DNA of 64,000 nucleotides from Rufibacter glacialis (GCF_008271745.1 NZ_VKKZ01000024.1:186001-250000); one strand, 5' to 3'. Shown: positions 25,933 through 35,797, counted from the stretch's first letter. Translations and numbers: made by a program. The notes: generated from the letters alone by a model not told the origin.

Positions 25933-25966
25933 GCTTGATTTGGCTAAAATAGCCTTGAAACACAGG

Positions 25967-27523
25967 TTAAAAATTCCAGCCCACAGTAGCGATGAGGTTG
26001 GTGTTTTTGTGGGTAGTGGTAACCAAAGGAACTTCCGCATCTCTGTATACAGAACCGGCAAGGCCAGCTTCCTGGTTGATATAAGGGCTATAAAGGCTCT
26101 TGTAGTTGCTGTATACCAATGCTGCGTCTACAAAGAAGTTGGTTTTCCGAATTCCCACCCCGCCTGTGAAATATGTTTTAGCCTGGCTTACTTCACTATC
26201 CTTGAACGGGTCTCCTGACACTCCTACACCTGCCCTTAGCCTAAAGACATCCAGCCTGGCTTCGCCCCCCAAACGATAGTTGAGAGCGCTCTGGTACTTG
26301 TTGCGGCTGGCATTATTGGCTTCTTGGAAAGACTCGCCGTCAGCGTTCAACCGAGCGTTGCTGTAGTCTACATACTCTACATCAGCTGAAATAAAGCCGT
26401 TTTTGCCCAGGAATACCGCCGCGCCGCCGCTAGCCCTGAAAGGAGTGGTCAGGCTATATTCAAACTCTCCTGGAACAGTTGCCGCATACTCCGTGTCGCG
26501 GTCAAATACTCCTGGGGTATAGTTCACCGTAAGATTCGTGCTATACCTGTCTGTTAGGTTGTACCACGTAGGCGTTTGTACCGTGAAACCTAACCGTAAC
26601 ACATCTGAAGGCCGAAAGATGGCTCCTACCTTCAACATTACCCCTGTTCCTTCTGTGAGGAGCTCGTCCATGAGGGTGAGGTCCTGTAAGGCGGACTGCT
26701 CGTTCTGTGCCTGAGTTGGGCCAGATTCAAAGTAAGTTCTGGTACGTCTGAATTTGATAGAGCTAACTCCCAGAGAGGCGCCTAAGAAGACTTTGTCCCG
26801 GAAGCTGGTGCCATAAGAGAAATCCCATTGGTTCTGGGAGCCAGTGGTGTTTATACTTTCACTGAAAGGTGTTTGAACCAATACGCGCTGAACATCCTCA
26901 TCTTCGTTTGCGGGAGTGAAGGAGTAGTCAGGCGGATAATAGAAGTTTCCAATTTCATCATAGTTGATAAGACCGGTGGCAAAGGCTAAGTCCTCAATGT
27001 TAAAGTTCTCGTTTGTGTTGGATACTCCGTATAGATTGGCCAATTGGTCTGCATACTCTGCAAATTTGAGGCCTCCGGCAGGATGGGTGCCTCCGTAGGT
27101 CTGCCGTTCGTTGAAATTATTCAGCCGGGTGTAGCCAATCCCGAAGGAGCTGGAACGCCAGTCGCCTTCCTCATCGTCTGCCTTGCGGGTGGTGAATACC
27201 GCGGAAAGCCCTGGGATATTCAGGTTGTTGCGGCCGTTGGTAAGCGTGGAGCCATACACCGAGCTGGAAACATCATTGACATTGACGCCCGCAGACACTG
27301 TGATCTCAGAGCGTCTGAAAAGCCCCAGCCCCGCCGGGTTAGAAGAGAAGGAACCGGCATCGGCGCCAAGGGCTACGTTGGCGCCCCCCAATCCCATGGT
27401 GCGGGCCGTGCCACCAAAGTCTGTACGGGAGTAACGGAGGGCATCTACCTCATTCTGGGCAAAGCCCTTCCCGGCACTGCCTAGCAACGCTAGACAGGCC
27501 AAAAGAAAGCTATATCGTTTCAT
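25967..27523 (-). CDS. FadL/OmpP1-type outer-membrane transport protein
   Basis: 518 residues with a signal peptide (MKRYSFLLACLALLGSAGKGFA). The start of the mature part, FGGTARTMGLGGANVALGADAGSFSSNPAGL, is the hallmark of the OmpP1/FadL/TodX family of 14-stranded barrels with a hatch, which take up hydrophobic compounds. The protein ends with aromatic TVGWNF, as usual for outer-membrane barrels. Substrate unknown; fatty acids would fit the beta-oxidation cluster elsewhere in the window, but this link is speculative. It lies 20 bases after the lipoprotein gene at 27544-28620 and is probably co-transcribed with it. Confidence 0.85.
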   Translation of the reverse strand: MKRYSFLLACLALLGSAGKGFAQNEVDALRYSRTDFGGTARTMGLGGANVALGADAGSFSSNPAGLGLFRRSEITVSAGVNVNDVSSSVYGSTLTNGRNNLNIPGLSAVFTTRKADDEEGDWRSSSFGIGYTRLNNFNERQTYGGTHPAGGLKFAEYADQLANLYGVSNTNENFNIEDLAFATGLINYDEIGNFYYPPDYSFTPANEDEDVQRVLVQTPFSESINTTGSQNQWDFSYGTSFRDKVFLGASLGVSSIKFRRTRTYFESGPTQAQNEQSALQDLTLMDELLTEGTGVMLKVGAIFRPSDVLRLGFTVQTPTWYNLTDRYSTNLTVNYTPGVFDRDTEYAATVPGEFEYSLTTPFRASGGAAVFLGKNGFISADVEYVDYSNARLNADGESFQEANNASRNKYQSALNYRLGGEARLDVFRLRAGVGVSGDPFKDSEVSQAKTYFTGGVGIRKTNFFVDAALVYSNYKSLYSPYINQEAGLAGSVYRDAEVPLVTTTHKNTNLIATVGWNF

Positions 27524-27543
27524 GTAAATTTGAAGAAGGGGGG

Positions 27544-28620
27544 TTAGTTTCTGCCTCTGCGGCTACCTCCAGAACTGCTTCCGCCGCTGCTGCTGCCAGA
27601 GGAAGAAGAAGAGGATGACCGGGTAGGCGGGGTGTAAGAAGGACTTGGCTCATAAGAGCGGGACCGGGACTCAGACGTTCTGGTTGGCGTAGGCGTATAG
27701 TCTACCCGTTGCCGTCTGGTTGGTTGGGTACCCTCAGAGCTAGTCCTGGAGTTGCTGGGGGCGTTAATGATTTGAGGTTGGCTTTGGCTGCCAGTAGGAT
27801 CAGCTATCTGCCGGCGGCGCGGCTGAATAGTCGCGTCTCCGTTAGACTGACTGGCCGTGCTTCTGGTGGAACGGGTTCTGTAGCCTGGTTCCACAGACGC
27901 GTTGCTTGATCTGCTGGTGCCCGGGGCAACCGAGTTGTTACGCCCATTACGGGAGATGTTGCGGTTGCTGCTTCCGGTATTGGCGCTGCGGTCATCCCGG
28001 CGGCCATAAGACACCCGGTTATTGGCAATCACGCGATTACTGCCATAGTAGCTGTCATAGTAGCCCCCGCCATAGCGGTAAGGGTTGTAGCCGTAGCCAT
28101 ATCCGTAGCCATGCCCCCATGGGTTGTAATACCGCCCAAAGCCAAGGCCAATACCAATGCTCAGGCCTGGTCTCGGCCAGAAAGGATCGTACAAGGCCAA
28201 GCTTGCCATACTTGGTCCGTAGAAAGGATCATACCAAGGGTCCATCCATGGGTTCATCATCATGGCCCTGGAGTAATAGCGGCCCGGAGAATAGAAAGGC
28301 GACCCATACGCGTAGAAAGGGTTCCCGAAAGGGGCATCATAATAAGAGTACTGGTAAGGAGTGTTGCTGCTCCGGCGGCCGCTCTGGGCGTAGGATTCAG
28401 GATCGCTGACCCGTTCCGTGATGTCTTCAGAGCCATCCGTAACGTATTCGCCTTCAGCAGATGGGTCTGCGGCCAGCGGCTCTACGTAGGTTACTTTGTC
28501 TGAAGAGGAAAAGTACACATCATCTACCTCACTGGTCTGTAAGTTGGAAGAGGTGCTACACCCGGCGGCCAGAAACCCCAGCAGCGGCAGTATTAGAAGC
28601 CTTTTTGTAGTATATTTCAT
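27544..28620 (-). CDS. Large low-complexity surface lipoprotein
   Basis: 358 residues; signal peptide and lipobox FLAAGC (Cys21). The middle is Tyr/Gly/Pro-rich (YYDAPFGNPFYAYGSPFY, GYGYGYGYNPYRYGGG) and the C-terminal third is Ser/Arg/Thr/Gln-rich, ending in a run of Ser and Gly and RRGRN. No folded domain is obvious. Likely anchored to the outer membrane by lipid and partly disordered. It precedes the FadL-type gene in the same operon. Confidence 0.7.
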   Translation of the reverse strand: MKYTTKRLLILPLLGFLAAGCSTSSNLQTSEVDDVYFSSSDKVTYVEPLAADPSAEGEYVTDGSEDITERVSDPESYAQSGRRSSNTPYQYSYYDAPFGNPFYAYGSPFYSPGRYYSRAMMMNPWMDPWYDPFYGPSMASLALYDPFWPRPGLSIGIGLGFGRYYNPWGHGYGYGYGYNPYRYGGGYYDSYYGSNRVIANNRVSYGRRDDRSANTGSSNRNISRNGRNNSVAPGTSRSSNASVEPGYRTRSTRSTASQSNGDATIQPRRRQIADPTGSQSQPQIINAPSNSRTSSEGTQPTRRQRVDYTPTPTRTSESRSRSYEPSPSYTPPTRSSSSSSSGSSSGGSSSGGSRRGRN

Positions 28621-28821
28621 GGAAGTATAGTAGTTGGTAATGGATGCTAGATCAATTCACGAGCCCAGTCACACGAGTATCCGGATCGCCAACGTTTCTA
28701 TTCAGATATATTAACGTATTTTTGAGCCGAAAAGGTATGGATTCTCCTGAATTAGGAGCAAAATCTGTGCCGCGTTATTCGTGTTTCGCTATATATTTCT
28801 TATCTATCAAAGATACAAAAA

Positions 28822-30300
28822 ATGAGCAAAGGGTTGCCTAAACGAAGTGAGGATTATTCACTCTGGTATAATGAGTTAGTGAAAAAAGCCGGCCTGGCCG
28901 AAAACTCGGCCGTGCGGGGCTGTATGGTCATAAAACCATACGGGTACGCCATCTGGGAAAAGATGCAGCGCGTGTTGGATGATATGTTCAAAGCCACCGG
29001 GCATTCCAACGCCTATTTTCCCCTATTTGTACCCAAAAGTCTGTTTGAGGCCGAGGAGCAGAACGCGGAGGGATTCGCTAAGGAATGTGCTGTGGTCACC
29101 CACTACCGCCTGCAGAATGATCCCGATAAACCCGGCAAACTTCGGGTAGACCCCAATGCCAAACTAGAGGAAGAGCTTATTGTACGCCCTACCTCAGAGG
29201 CCATCATCTGGAGCACCTACAAAGGCTGGATCCAAAGCTACCGTGACCTTCCCTTGCTCATAAACCAATGGGCCAACGTGGTGCGCTGGGAAATGCGGAC
29301 CCGCCTGTTCCTGCGTACCGCCGAGTTCCTGTGGCAGGAAGGGCACACCGCCCACGCCACCGCAAAGGAAGCCGTGGAAGAAACCGAGCGCATGCTGCAC
29401 GTATACGCCGACTTCGCCGAAAACTATTTAGCCTTGCCGGTGATCCGTGGAAAGAAAACCGCGAATGAGCGCTTCGCCGGGGCCTTGGATACCTACTGCA
29501 TTGAAGGCTTGATGCAAGACGGCAAAGCCCTGCAAGCCGGAACGTCCCACTTCTTGGGGCAGAACTTCGCGCAGGCGTTTGACGTGAAATTCGCCACCAA
29601 AGAAGGCAACCTGGAACACGTTTGGGGCACCTCTTGGGGCGTGAGTACCCGTTTGATGGGTGCTTTAGTGATGGCCCACTCAGACGATGAAGGCCTGGTA
29701 TTGCCTCCAAAGCTGGCGCCTATCCAGGTGGTGATTGTGCCTATCTACAAAGGCGAAGTGCAACTGGCGCAGATCTCTGAGAAGGTTTCCGGCCTGAAAA
29801 AACAACTGGAGGCCAAAGGCATCTCAGTGAAGTTCGATGACCGCGACACCGAGCGCCCGGGCTTCAAGTTTGCCGAGTGGGAATTAAAGGGCGTTCCGGT
29901 ACGCATCGCCATTGGCGGCCGTGACCTGGAGAACGGCACCGCTGAAGTGGCCCGCCGCGATACCAAAGAGAAAAGCTCGCAGCAATTTGATGACCTGGTG
30001 AACACCATTCCGGCCCTGCTGGACGAGATGCAGGCCAACATCTTCCAGCGCGCCTTAGACTTCAGGGAAGCCAACACCACCAAGGTGGATTCTTATGAGG
30101 AGTTCAAGCGTTTGCTGGATGAGAAACCCGGTTTCATCCTGGCTCACTGGGATGGTACCCCCGAAACCGAGGAACGCATCAAAGAAGAAACCAAAGCCAC
30201 CATCAGGTGCATTGGCCTGGACACGCCGGAAGAAGACGGTGTGGACATGGTGACGGGTCAGCCTTCCAAGCGCCGGGTGTATTTCGCGAGAGCGTACTAA
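28822..30300 (+). CDS. proS: Prolyl-tRNA synthetase (archaeal/eukaryotic type)
   Basis: 492 residues; class II aminoacyl-tRNA synthetase that charges tRNA-Pro. Motif 1 lies in [18 protein letters not shown], motif 2 around [22 protein letters not shown], and motif 3 near [20 protein letters not shown]. The absence of the about 180-residue editing insert and the C-terminal zinc-like domain ending RVYFARAY identify the archaeal/eukaryotic-like (type 3) form that is usual in Bacteroidetes. The start agrees with family N-termini ([19 protein letters not shown]). Confidence 0.95.
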   Translation: MSKGLPKRSEDYSLWYNELVKKAGLAENSAVRGCMVIKPYGYAIWEKMQRVLDDMFKATGHSNAYFPLFVPKSLFEAEEQNAEGFAKECAVVTHYRLQNDPDKPGKLRVDPNAKLEEELIVRPTSEAIIWSTYKGWIQSYRDLPLLINQWANVVRWEMRTRLFLRTAEFLWQEGHTAHATAKEAVEETERMLHVYADFAENYLALPVIRGKKTANERFAGALDTYCIEGLMQDGKALQAGTSHFLGQNFAQAFDVKFATKEGNLEHVWGTSWGVSTRLMGALVMAHSDDEGLVLPPKLAPIQVVIVPIYKGEVQLAQISEKVSGLKKQLEAKGISVKFDDRDTERPGFKFAEWELKGVPVRIAIGGRDLENGTAEVARRDTKEKSSQQFDDLVNTIPALLDEMQANIFQRALDFREANTTKVDSYEEFKRLLDEKPGFILAHWDGTPETEERIKEETKATIRCIGLDTPEEDGVDMVTGQPSKRRVYFARAY

Positions 30301-30341
30301 ACTGACCGGGAAAGCCGCTACTGCGTTTTCTTTATCCAATG

Positions 30342-30384
30342 AAATAAAAACGGGACCGCTGGTAAAGCGGCCCCGTTTTTATTT
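30342..30384. terminator. Bidirectional terminator, 19-bp stem
   Basis: AAATAAAAACGGG(A)CCGCT and its complement (30342-30360, 30366-30384), one mismatch, around a five-base loop. It separates proS (+) and the convergent antiporter gene (-). Confidence 0.8.
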
Positions 30385-30455
30385 TAGGTCTATTTTAGGA
30401 AAAAAAGGCTGAAAGCCCTTGGCTTCTCACCTTCAGCCTTCCGTAGGCGGAGGTG

Positions 30456-32693
30456 CTATTCAAGGGTCTTGATCAGCCTGGTTTCCCCGGCCAGCCAGAC
30501 AATATCGCCTAAAGAGAAAATAGTGTCTGGGTCTGGGTTCAGGATCCGTTCGCCGTCGCGTTCAATGCCCACAATAAGGCCCATGGTCTTTTCTCTGATG
30601 CCAGACTCCCGAATGTTGCGGCCCAGAAAAGGGAATCGCTCATCTACCTGCAACTGCCGCAAAGAAACATCTGGCTGTAAAGACACCATCTCTTCTTCAG
30701 CCGCAACAGTCTCTACCAACGGTCTGAATTCTTCCAGCTGCTGATCGGTGCCAATGACGGTGATCCTGTCGGCGGGGTACAGGCGCTCGTTGCCGCGGGG
30801 GATGGGCAGAATAAGCCGGCCCCGTTCTATCTGGGCAATGCTCACCCCATACCGCTCCCTGATGGCTAATTCAATCAGGGTCTTGCCTACAGCCGGTGAT
30901 TCAGGGCTTACCGTGAAGTGGGCCAAGTGAGCATCCCAGGGCAAGAGCTTCTTGGCAGGGTCCACGTTCTCTGTCTCCCGGGCATTCAGATTGGTGAGGA
31001 ACCGTTGCTCAATACGGTCATAGGTAGTCCGGAGGCGCTTGGTGAGCAGCGGGAAAACAACGCCTATCAAAACCGCCGCTATGATCAGGGCTACCTGAAT
31101 AGAGAAAAGGCGGTCCAGCAGGAAACCTACCAGCAGCAGGGCCAGCACGTAACGGCCCGTTTCCATGGCCACCAACGGGCCCCGGGTGTATTTCTTGTCG
31201 CGCCAGAGCCGGGTGTAGGCCGGGTTCTGAATCTGCTTGATGGCCAGCGCCCAGATGAACGGCGACATGAACACCAGCGCCACAAACACGGTGAGCAGGT
31301 TGCTCCAAAGAGTAGACGGTATGTTGGCCGCCACAAAGGGCGCCAGGAAATTGATGGCCAGCAGAATGATGCCCAGCATGACCACCGCGTTCACAATGAT
31401 GGTCTGCCCAAACGCCTTCAAGACCAGTTGCCAGTCGCTGGCGCTGCTGATGGTCTGGGCACCGGAGCTGTAATTGGTGAGGGCGGCTTTCCAGCGCTCA
31501 GGCAGGTGACGTTCCAGCAGGTTGTAGAACGGCTCAGACATCTTGATCAGGAACGGGGTGGTAAAGGTGGTAATAGCCGATACCGCCACGGCAATGGGGT
31601 ACAGGAAATCGCTGGTCACGTTGAGGGTAACCCCCAGGGTGGCAATAATAAACGAGAATTCCCCAATCTGCGACAAGCTTAACCCCACCTGAATAGATTG
31701 CTTGAGGGGCTGCCCAGAGATAAGCGCGCCCAGGGCACTGGAAAAGAACTTCCCGAAGATGGTGACGAAGGTGATCAGAATCACCGGGCCGGCGTGCTCC
31801 ACCAGCATCTGTGGGTCTATGAGCATACCCACCGATACAAAGAACACCGCCCCAAACAAGTCTTTCACAGATTTGGTCAGGTGCTCTATCTTCTCAGTGT
31901 ACACGGTTTCCGCTAAGATAGAGCCCATGATGAAGGCCCCCAGCGCGGGGGAAAACCCGGCCTTACTAGCCAACACCACCATCAACAGACACAGCGCCAC
32001 CGAGATAACCAGCAGGGTCTCATCATTCATCAGTTTCTTTGACTTGCGCAGGAACGTAGGAATGAGGTAAATGCCGCCCAGGAACCAGAGAGCCAGAAAG
32101 AAGGCCAGCTTTAAGATGGAAAGCAACATGGCCTCGCCGCCAAATCCATGGCTCACGGCCACGGTAGACAAGAGCACCATAAGCAAGATGGCGACTAGGT
32201 CTTCCACAATGAGCGCGCCAAACACCAGACCCACAAACTTCTGGCTTTTCATGCCCAGCTCGTCAAAGGCCCTGATGATGATAGTGGTGGAGGAGATAGA
32301 GAGAATCCCGCCCAGAAAGATACTGTCCATGGTAGACCAGCCCAGGAACTTACCGGTGAGGTACCCGAAGAGCAGCATGCCTACCACTTCGGTGAGGGCC
32401 GTGATAGAGGCTGTACCGCCTACCTTGGCCAGTTTTTTGAAACTGAATTCCAGGCCCAGGCTGAAGAGTAGGAAAATCACCCCTATCTCCCCCCATACGG
32501 TAATATTTGCCCCGTCTACCACGGAAGGGAGCAACGGGAAATTAGGGCTCACCAGCAAACCGGCCAGGATGTAGCCCAGCACCACCGGTTGTTTCAATTT
32601 TTTAAAGATAAGCGTGGTCACCCCGGCGGTTCCCAGAATAAACGCTAAATCAGTGACAAGTTGGGGAAGATGTATTTCAGAGATGTCTGCCAT
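30456..32693 (-). CDS. CPA2-type cation:proton antiporter with two C-terminal TrkA-C (RCK) domains
   Basis: 745 residues from MADISEIHLPQ; an ATG eight codons upstream is possible. About 12-13 transmembrane helices in the first half, with KQPVVLGYILAGLLVSPN and FGALIVEDLVAILLM (the ED/VEDL motif of KefB/C-like transporters). A few more hydrophobic segments (FGQTIIVNAVVMLGIILLAI; YVLALLLVGFLLDRLFSI) follow. The C-terminal part carries two RCK-C/TrkA-C ligand-binding domains, SPAVGKTLIELAIRERYGVS and FPFLGRNIRESGIREKTMG, which often gate K+ transport by nucleotides. Probably K+/H+ or Na+/H+ exchange in the inner membrane. Confidence 0.88.
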   Translation of the reverse strand: MADISEIHLPQLVTDLAFILGTAGVTTLIFKKLKQPVVLGYILAGLLVSPNFPLLPSVVDGANITVWGEIGVIFLLFSLGLEFSFKKLAKVGGTASITALTEVVGMLLFGYLTGKFLGWSTMDSIFLGGILSISSTTIIIRAFDELGMKSQKFVGLVFGALIVEDLVAILLMVLLSTVAVSHGFGGEAMLLSILKLAFFLALWFLGGIYLIPTFLRKSKKLMNDETLLVISVALCLLMVVLASKAGFSPALGAFIMGSILAETVYTEKIEHLTKSVKDLFGAVFFVSVGMLIDPQMLVEHAGPVILITFVTIFGKFFSSALGALISGQPLKQSIQVGLSLSQIGEFSFIIATLGVTLNVTSDFLYPIAVAVSAITTFTTPFLIKMSEPFYNLLERHLPERWKAALTNYSSGAQTISSASDWQLVLKAFGQTIIVNAVVMLGIILLAINFLAPFVAANIPSTLWSNLLTVFVALVFMSPFIWALAIKQIQNPAYTRLWRDKKYTRGPLVAMETGRYVLALLLVGFLLDRLFSIQVALIIAAVLIGVVFPLLTKRLRTTYDRIEQRFLTNLNARETENVDPAKKLLPWDAHLAHFTVSPESPAVGKTLIELAIRERYGVSIAQIERGRLILPIPRGNERLYPADRITVIGTDQQLEEFRPLVETVAAEEEMVSLQPDVSLRQLQVDERFPFLGRNIRESGIREKTMGLIVGIERDGERILNPDPDTIFSLGDIVWLAGETRLIKTLE

Positions 32694-33034
32694 AGAAGAT
32701 AAGAAAAGATGACCCACACAGGAACGGGGATTTTGTCTGGTTTAAAACGATGGTTTAGAAAAGTTGGACTGTCGGTTTCAGGGCTGTTTTTGAGCAACGG
32801 ACCCAAAACGATTACAAGTCCCCCTGCCGCGGGCACCTGTAGAAAACGAGGTTACCGCCGGGGTTCGGCTTGCCCGCTGCCCCAGCTGCCAAGGAAGCCT
32901 GCAAAAACGGGCGGTGCTGGCCAGGCGCAAAGGCGTCCTGGCCACAGAGGCCGTTGGTGCAACAGGATACGTGATTAGGAGCCCCATAGGGCGATGTGAA
33001 GGGCGGGAACAGAAGTACCCGCCAGGGGAAATAG
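32694..33034. other. GC-rich intergenic region with several hairpins, no assigned gene
   Basis: After a degenerate GGCCTG-type palindrome at about 32771-32810, about 220 bases are markedly GC-rich and hold strong stems: GGCCAGG...CCTGGCC (about 32919-32943) and GGCGGG...CCCGCC (about 33003-33023). A plus-strand frame 32794-33057 is open for 87 codons and carries a CPSC pair, but it lacks ATG, GTG or TTG near its start. On the minus strand the stretch is the leader of the antiporter gene. I cannot assign it to a known RNA family. Confidence 0.4.
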
Positions 33035-33442
33035 CTAGGGAGCGTTGGCCTGAATGATGAGGGGGGCAATGCGCGCCACAAAACTGCGGCCAGGTGCCCG
33101 GGAGGCGTACGCGGGAATCACCTCTTTCAGAGGTACGTAGAAAGGCAGGAAAGCAGGGATCAGGTCGGCCTGCTTGAGGGTAATGTGGAAGAACCCGGCC
33201 CGCGCCTCAGTAGTTACTTTTTGCTTGCCTTTTCCCCGGGAAGAGGTGAGTTTCTGATGGGTTTTCTTGGGGGCGGTTACTTGGGGAAATCCTAATCTGG
33301 CGCCTATGGCCAGATGAGCGTTCGGTTTTTTTGGGGGAGGGCCTGCTTTTGCCTGCTCCCCATGCCCCAGCACGGCTCCCAGCAGGAACAGCGCTAACCA
33401 GAAATGGCGCAGAAAAATGAAAACAGGCAGTCTCTTACTCAT
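33035..33442 (-). CDS. Uncharacterised secreted basic protein
   Basis: 135 residues with a hydrophobic N-terminal segment (FIFLRHFWLALFLLGAVLG) that may be a signal peptide or anchor, followed by a Lys/Pro-rich and basic region and a hydrophobic end (IPAFLPFYVPLKEVIPAY). No known motif. Codon use is plausible but the assignment is not firm. It is divergent from the LOG gene. Confidence 0.45.
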   Translation of the reverse strand: MSKRLPVFIFLRHFWLALFLLGAVLGHGEQAKAGPPPKKPNAHLAIGARLGFPQVTAPKKTHQKLTSSRGKGKQKVTTEARAGFFHITLKQADLIPAFLPFYVPLKEVIPAYASRAPGRSFVARIAPLIIQANAP

Positions 33443-33688
33443 AAGCGACTACAAAAATAGTCATTTTATCCTAAAGAAGACCGGGTAATTTTAATATGTG
33501 GTTAATAATCTGCATTTTAGAAAAGTAAGTCAAGTCACTTTACCAGTAACCTGGCCACGGTTTTCACCCCAGCGGAGGCTATAGGTTCAGAAGGGATGGA
33601 GGACGGCCGGGGTTCTCCTGCTTCTGGCACCACGGGATCAACTTGATTTTAATCCAAATCCACAAAACCAGAAAAGAAACGAAGTATG

Positions 33689-33696
33689 TACCTTTG
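33689..33696 (+). promoter_or_regulatory. -7 box TACCTTTG
   Basis: Exact TAnnTTTG match followed by C, 31 bases before the ATG of the LOG gene. No clear -33 box. Confidence 0.55.
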
Positions 33697-33726
33697 CCGC
33701 ACTTCTGTCTTTTACCTCAGTAGCCT

Positions 33727-34308
33727 ATGAAAAGCATTGCCATTTTTTGCGGGGCCAGCAGCGGCCATAATCCTGTTTACCAGGAAGCTGCCCAGTCCTT
33801 AGGCACCCTGTTCGCCCAGAAAGGCATCCGGTTGGTGTACGGCGGCGGAAACGTGGGCCTCATGGGTGTCATGGCAGATGCCGTGCTGGCCGGCGGCGGA
33901 GAGGTGGTGGGTGTGATCCCGCAGAGCCTGGTAGAAATGGAAGTAGCCCATAAAGGCCTTACTCACCTGCACGTGGTACAGACCATGCATGAACGCAAAG
34001 CCCTCATGGCCGCCGAGTCGGATGCCTTTGTGGCCATGCCCGGAGGCTTCGGCACCTTTGACGAGTTCTGCGAGATTGTCACCTGGAACCAGTTGCGCAT
34101 CATCCAGAAGCCAGCCGCCCTCTACAATGTGAACGGCTACTTTGACCATTTCCTGCAAATGCTGCGCCACAGCGTCACAGAAGGTTTTTTAAAGCCAGAG
34201 AACTTCGATAACCTGATCATCTCCAATCAAGAAAACGACCTGCTGGACCAGCTGCTGAACCACTCGCCGGTCATCACCCAAAAGTGGGTGGATTTCAAGC
34301 GGATTTAA
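33727..34308 (+). CDS. LOG family protein (putative nucleotide phosphoribohydrolase)
   Basis: 193 residues of the Lonely Guy/TIGR00730 family, Rossmann-like. Motifs: IAIFCGASSGHNPVY, VYGGGNVGLMGVMADAVL, and the signature PGGFGTFDEF near residue 104 together with MHERKALM. LOG enzymes remove ribose 5'-phosphate from nucleoside monophosphates (cytokinin activation in plants; AMP or similar in bacteria). Cytoplasmic. It stands alone. Confidence 0.9.
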   Translation: MKSIAIFCGASSGHNPVYQEAAQSLGTLFAQKGIRLVYGGGNVGLMGVMADAVLAGGGEVVGVIPQSLVEMEVAHKGLTHLHVVQTMHERKALMAAESDAFVAMPGGFGTFDEFCEIVTWNQLRIIQKPAALYNVNGYFDHFLQMLRHSVTEGFLKPENFDNLIISNQENDLLDQLLNHSPVITQKWVDFKRI

Positions 34309-34380
34309 CACGAGGTTTTGCGGAGGAGGTCAGTCTTTAGAACGGAGAAGATACCGCTTAACGCAACCCGCCCGCAACCG

Positions 34381-34544
34381 TAGCGGCGTTACACGTAACG
34401 CCGGGGCTCTCTGCAACTGAACTGCCTCCAGTAGCTGGGACTTGTCTGCGCCAGCACTATTGGATAGGCAAGGAAAATCCAGCTCTTGCTATCGGCTGGG
34501 GGATTGCTTCGTAGGACCACGGCGTGACAGTGCCACGCCGCTAC
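34381..34544. repeat. Pair of REP-like hairpins in inverted orientation
   Basis: Left hairpin: TAGCGGCGTTAC/AC/GTAACGCCG (34381-34403). Right hairpin on the other strand: GTAGCGGCGTGGCACTGTCA then CGCCG (34520-34544). Both share the pattern GTAGCGGCGT..CAC..ACGCCG, in opposite orientation, about 100 bases apart; this is the layout of REP/BIME repeats. Confidence 0.6.
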
Positions 34545-34572
34545 AGACCAAATAACTCAGCCAAACACAAAG

Positions 34573-34611
34573 CCATTTTCAGCCTGGTTCCTAGAAAACA
34601 GGCCAAAATCG
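34573..34611. repeat. Copy of the dispersed GGCCTG-type palindrome
   Basis: CATTTTCAGCCTGGTTCCT / AGAAAACAGGCCAAAATCG, directly before the terminator shared by the LOG and hemH genes. Confidence 0.5.
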
Positions 34612-34617
34612 CACTCC

Positions 34618-34667
34618 CTGTAAAAAGAGAAGCCCGCGTTCCTGTACGCGGGCTTCTCTTTTTACAG
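34618..34667. terminator. Bidirectional terminator, perfect 22-bp stem
   Basis: CTGTAAAAAGAGAAGCCCGC... and its exact complement (34618-34639, 34646-34667) around a six-base loop. It lies just after the hemH stop on the minus strand and could also end transcripts from the LOG gene. Confidence 0.8.
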
Positions 34668-34673
34668 CTTAAT

Positions 34674-35702
34674 CTATGCTTCCTGCACCATCTGGGTCAC
34701 TGCTTCAATCCAGGAAGGGTGCGTGTTCAGGCTTTCTACCAGTTGCCAGTGTTCGCCACCGGCGGCCTCAAATTCCTCTTTGAATTCCTTGCCTACCTCA
34801 ATGGTGGTTTCCAGGCAGTCGGCTACAAACGCGGGGCTAAAGGCCAGCACGCTTTTAATGCCATCGGCCGCCAGGTCTTTCAGGATAAAGTCAGTGTAGG
34901 GTTTGAGCCACGGGTCTTTGCCCAGCCGTGACTGGAACGAGACGGTGTATTTCTCCTCTGGGATGTTGAGGGCCTTGGCCAACTGGCGTGAGGTCTCAAA
35001 GCACTGGGCGCGGTAACAGTAGCGGTTGCGGCTGTGGTAGGTGTTGCAGCAGACGCCCAACTGGCAATAGCCTTTGGTGCTGCCCTTCAGAATCTGCCGC
35101 TCGGGCAAGCCGTGGTAGCTGAACACGAAGTGGTCATACTCGCGCTTGGCCATGTGCTGGCGGGCAATATCAGCGAAAGTGCCAATAAAGCCCGGGTGGT
35201 TGCAGAACGTGCTGATGAACCTGATATCTGGGATCACTTCCCACTTGCTCACCAACTCCATCACTTTTTCCTGCACAGAGCCGGTGCTCGCTGAGGCATA
35301 CTGCGGAAACAGCGGCAGCACCACAATGCGGTCCACCACTTTGTCCTGCAGTTCTTTCAAGGCATTCTCAATGCTGGGGCTCTGGTACCGCATGCCAAAA
35401 GCCACGTGGTAGTTCTTGCCCAGTTTCTCCTGTACCAGGCGTTGCAGGTCCAGGCCATGGAACAACAGCGGCGAGCCCCGCTCGGTCCACAGCTGCGCGT
35501 ACACCTTCGCCGACTTAGGCGCCCGGAACGGCGCGATCACACCGTTCACCAGCATGAACCGGGAGGGGGCGGCTATGTCCAGCACCCGTTTGTCCAACAA
35601 GAATTCGCGCAGGTATTTGCGCACGTGGGGCACGCTGGGAGAGTCCGGCGTGCCGAGGTTTACCAATAATACGCCTGTTTTGCCAAGGGCTCCACTTTTC
35701 AT
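34674..35702 (-). CDS. hemH: Ferrochelatase
   Basis: 342 residues; inserts ferrous iron into protoporphyrin IX in the last step of haem synthesis. Family motifs: KTGVLLVNLGTPDSPSV, the loop MRYQSPSIENAL, LPLFPQYASASTGSV, the catalytic His in FVFSYHGLPERQ, and SVLAFSPAFVADCLETTIE. A cysteine-rich stretch (YCQLGVCCNTYHSRNRYCY then RAQC, residues about 207-230) follows the SYHGLP motif; Cys-rich inserts here sometimes carry a cluster, but the role is unproven. It stands alone. Confidence 0.95.
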   Translation of the reverse strand: MKSGALGKTGVLLVNLGTPDSPSVPHVRKYLREFLLDKRVLDIAAPSRFMLVNGVIAPFRAPKSAKVYAQLWTERGSPLLFHGLDLQRLVQEKLGKNYHVAFGMRYQSPSIENALKELQDKVVDRIVVLPLFPQYASASTGSVQEKVMELVSKWEVIPDIRFISTFCNHPGFIGTFADIARQHMAKREYDHFVFSYHGLPERQILKGSTKGYCQLGVCCNTYHSRNRYCYRAQCFETSRQLAKALNIPEEKYTVSFQSRLGKDPWLKPYTDFILKDLAADGIKSVLAFSPAFVADCLETTIEVGKEFKEEFEAAGGEHWQLVESLNTHPSWIEAVTQMVQEA

Positions 35703-35797
35703 ACACAGTCAATTGAGGTGCAAAGATACGGATTAGACAGGTAGGTCTAAAGCCTTGTAAAGATGATATGCATCATTGGCCTAACAGGTAAAAGGTC

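Noticed and set aside
30918..31682. 254-codon frame antisense to the antiporter gene
   Set aside because: Gln/Gly/Arg-rich shadow of a membrane-protein gene.
32812..33034. RNase P RNA or cobalamin riboswitch
   Set aside because: None of the conserved core sequences of these RNAs is present.
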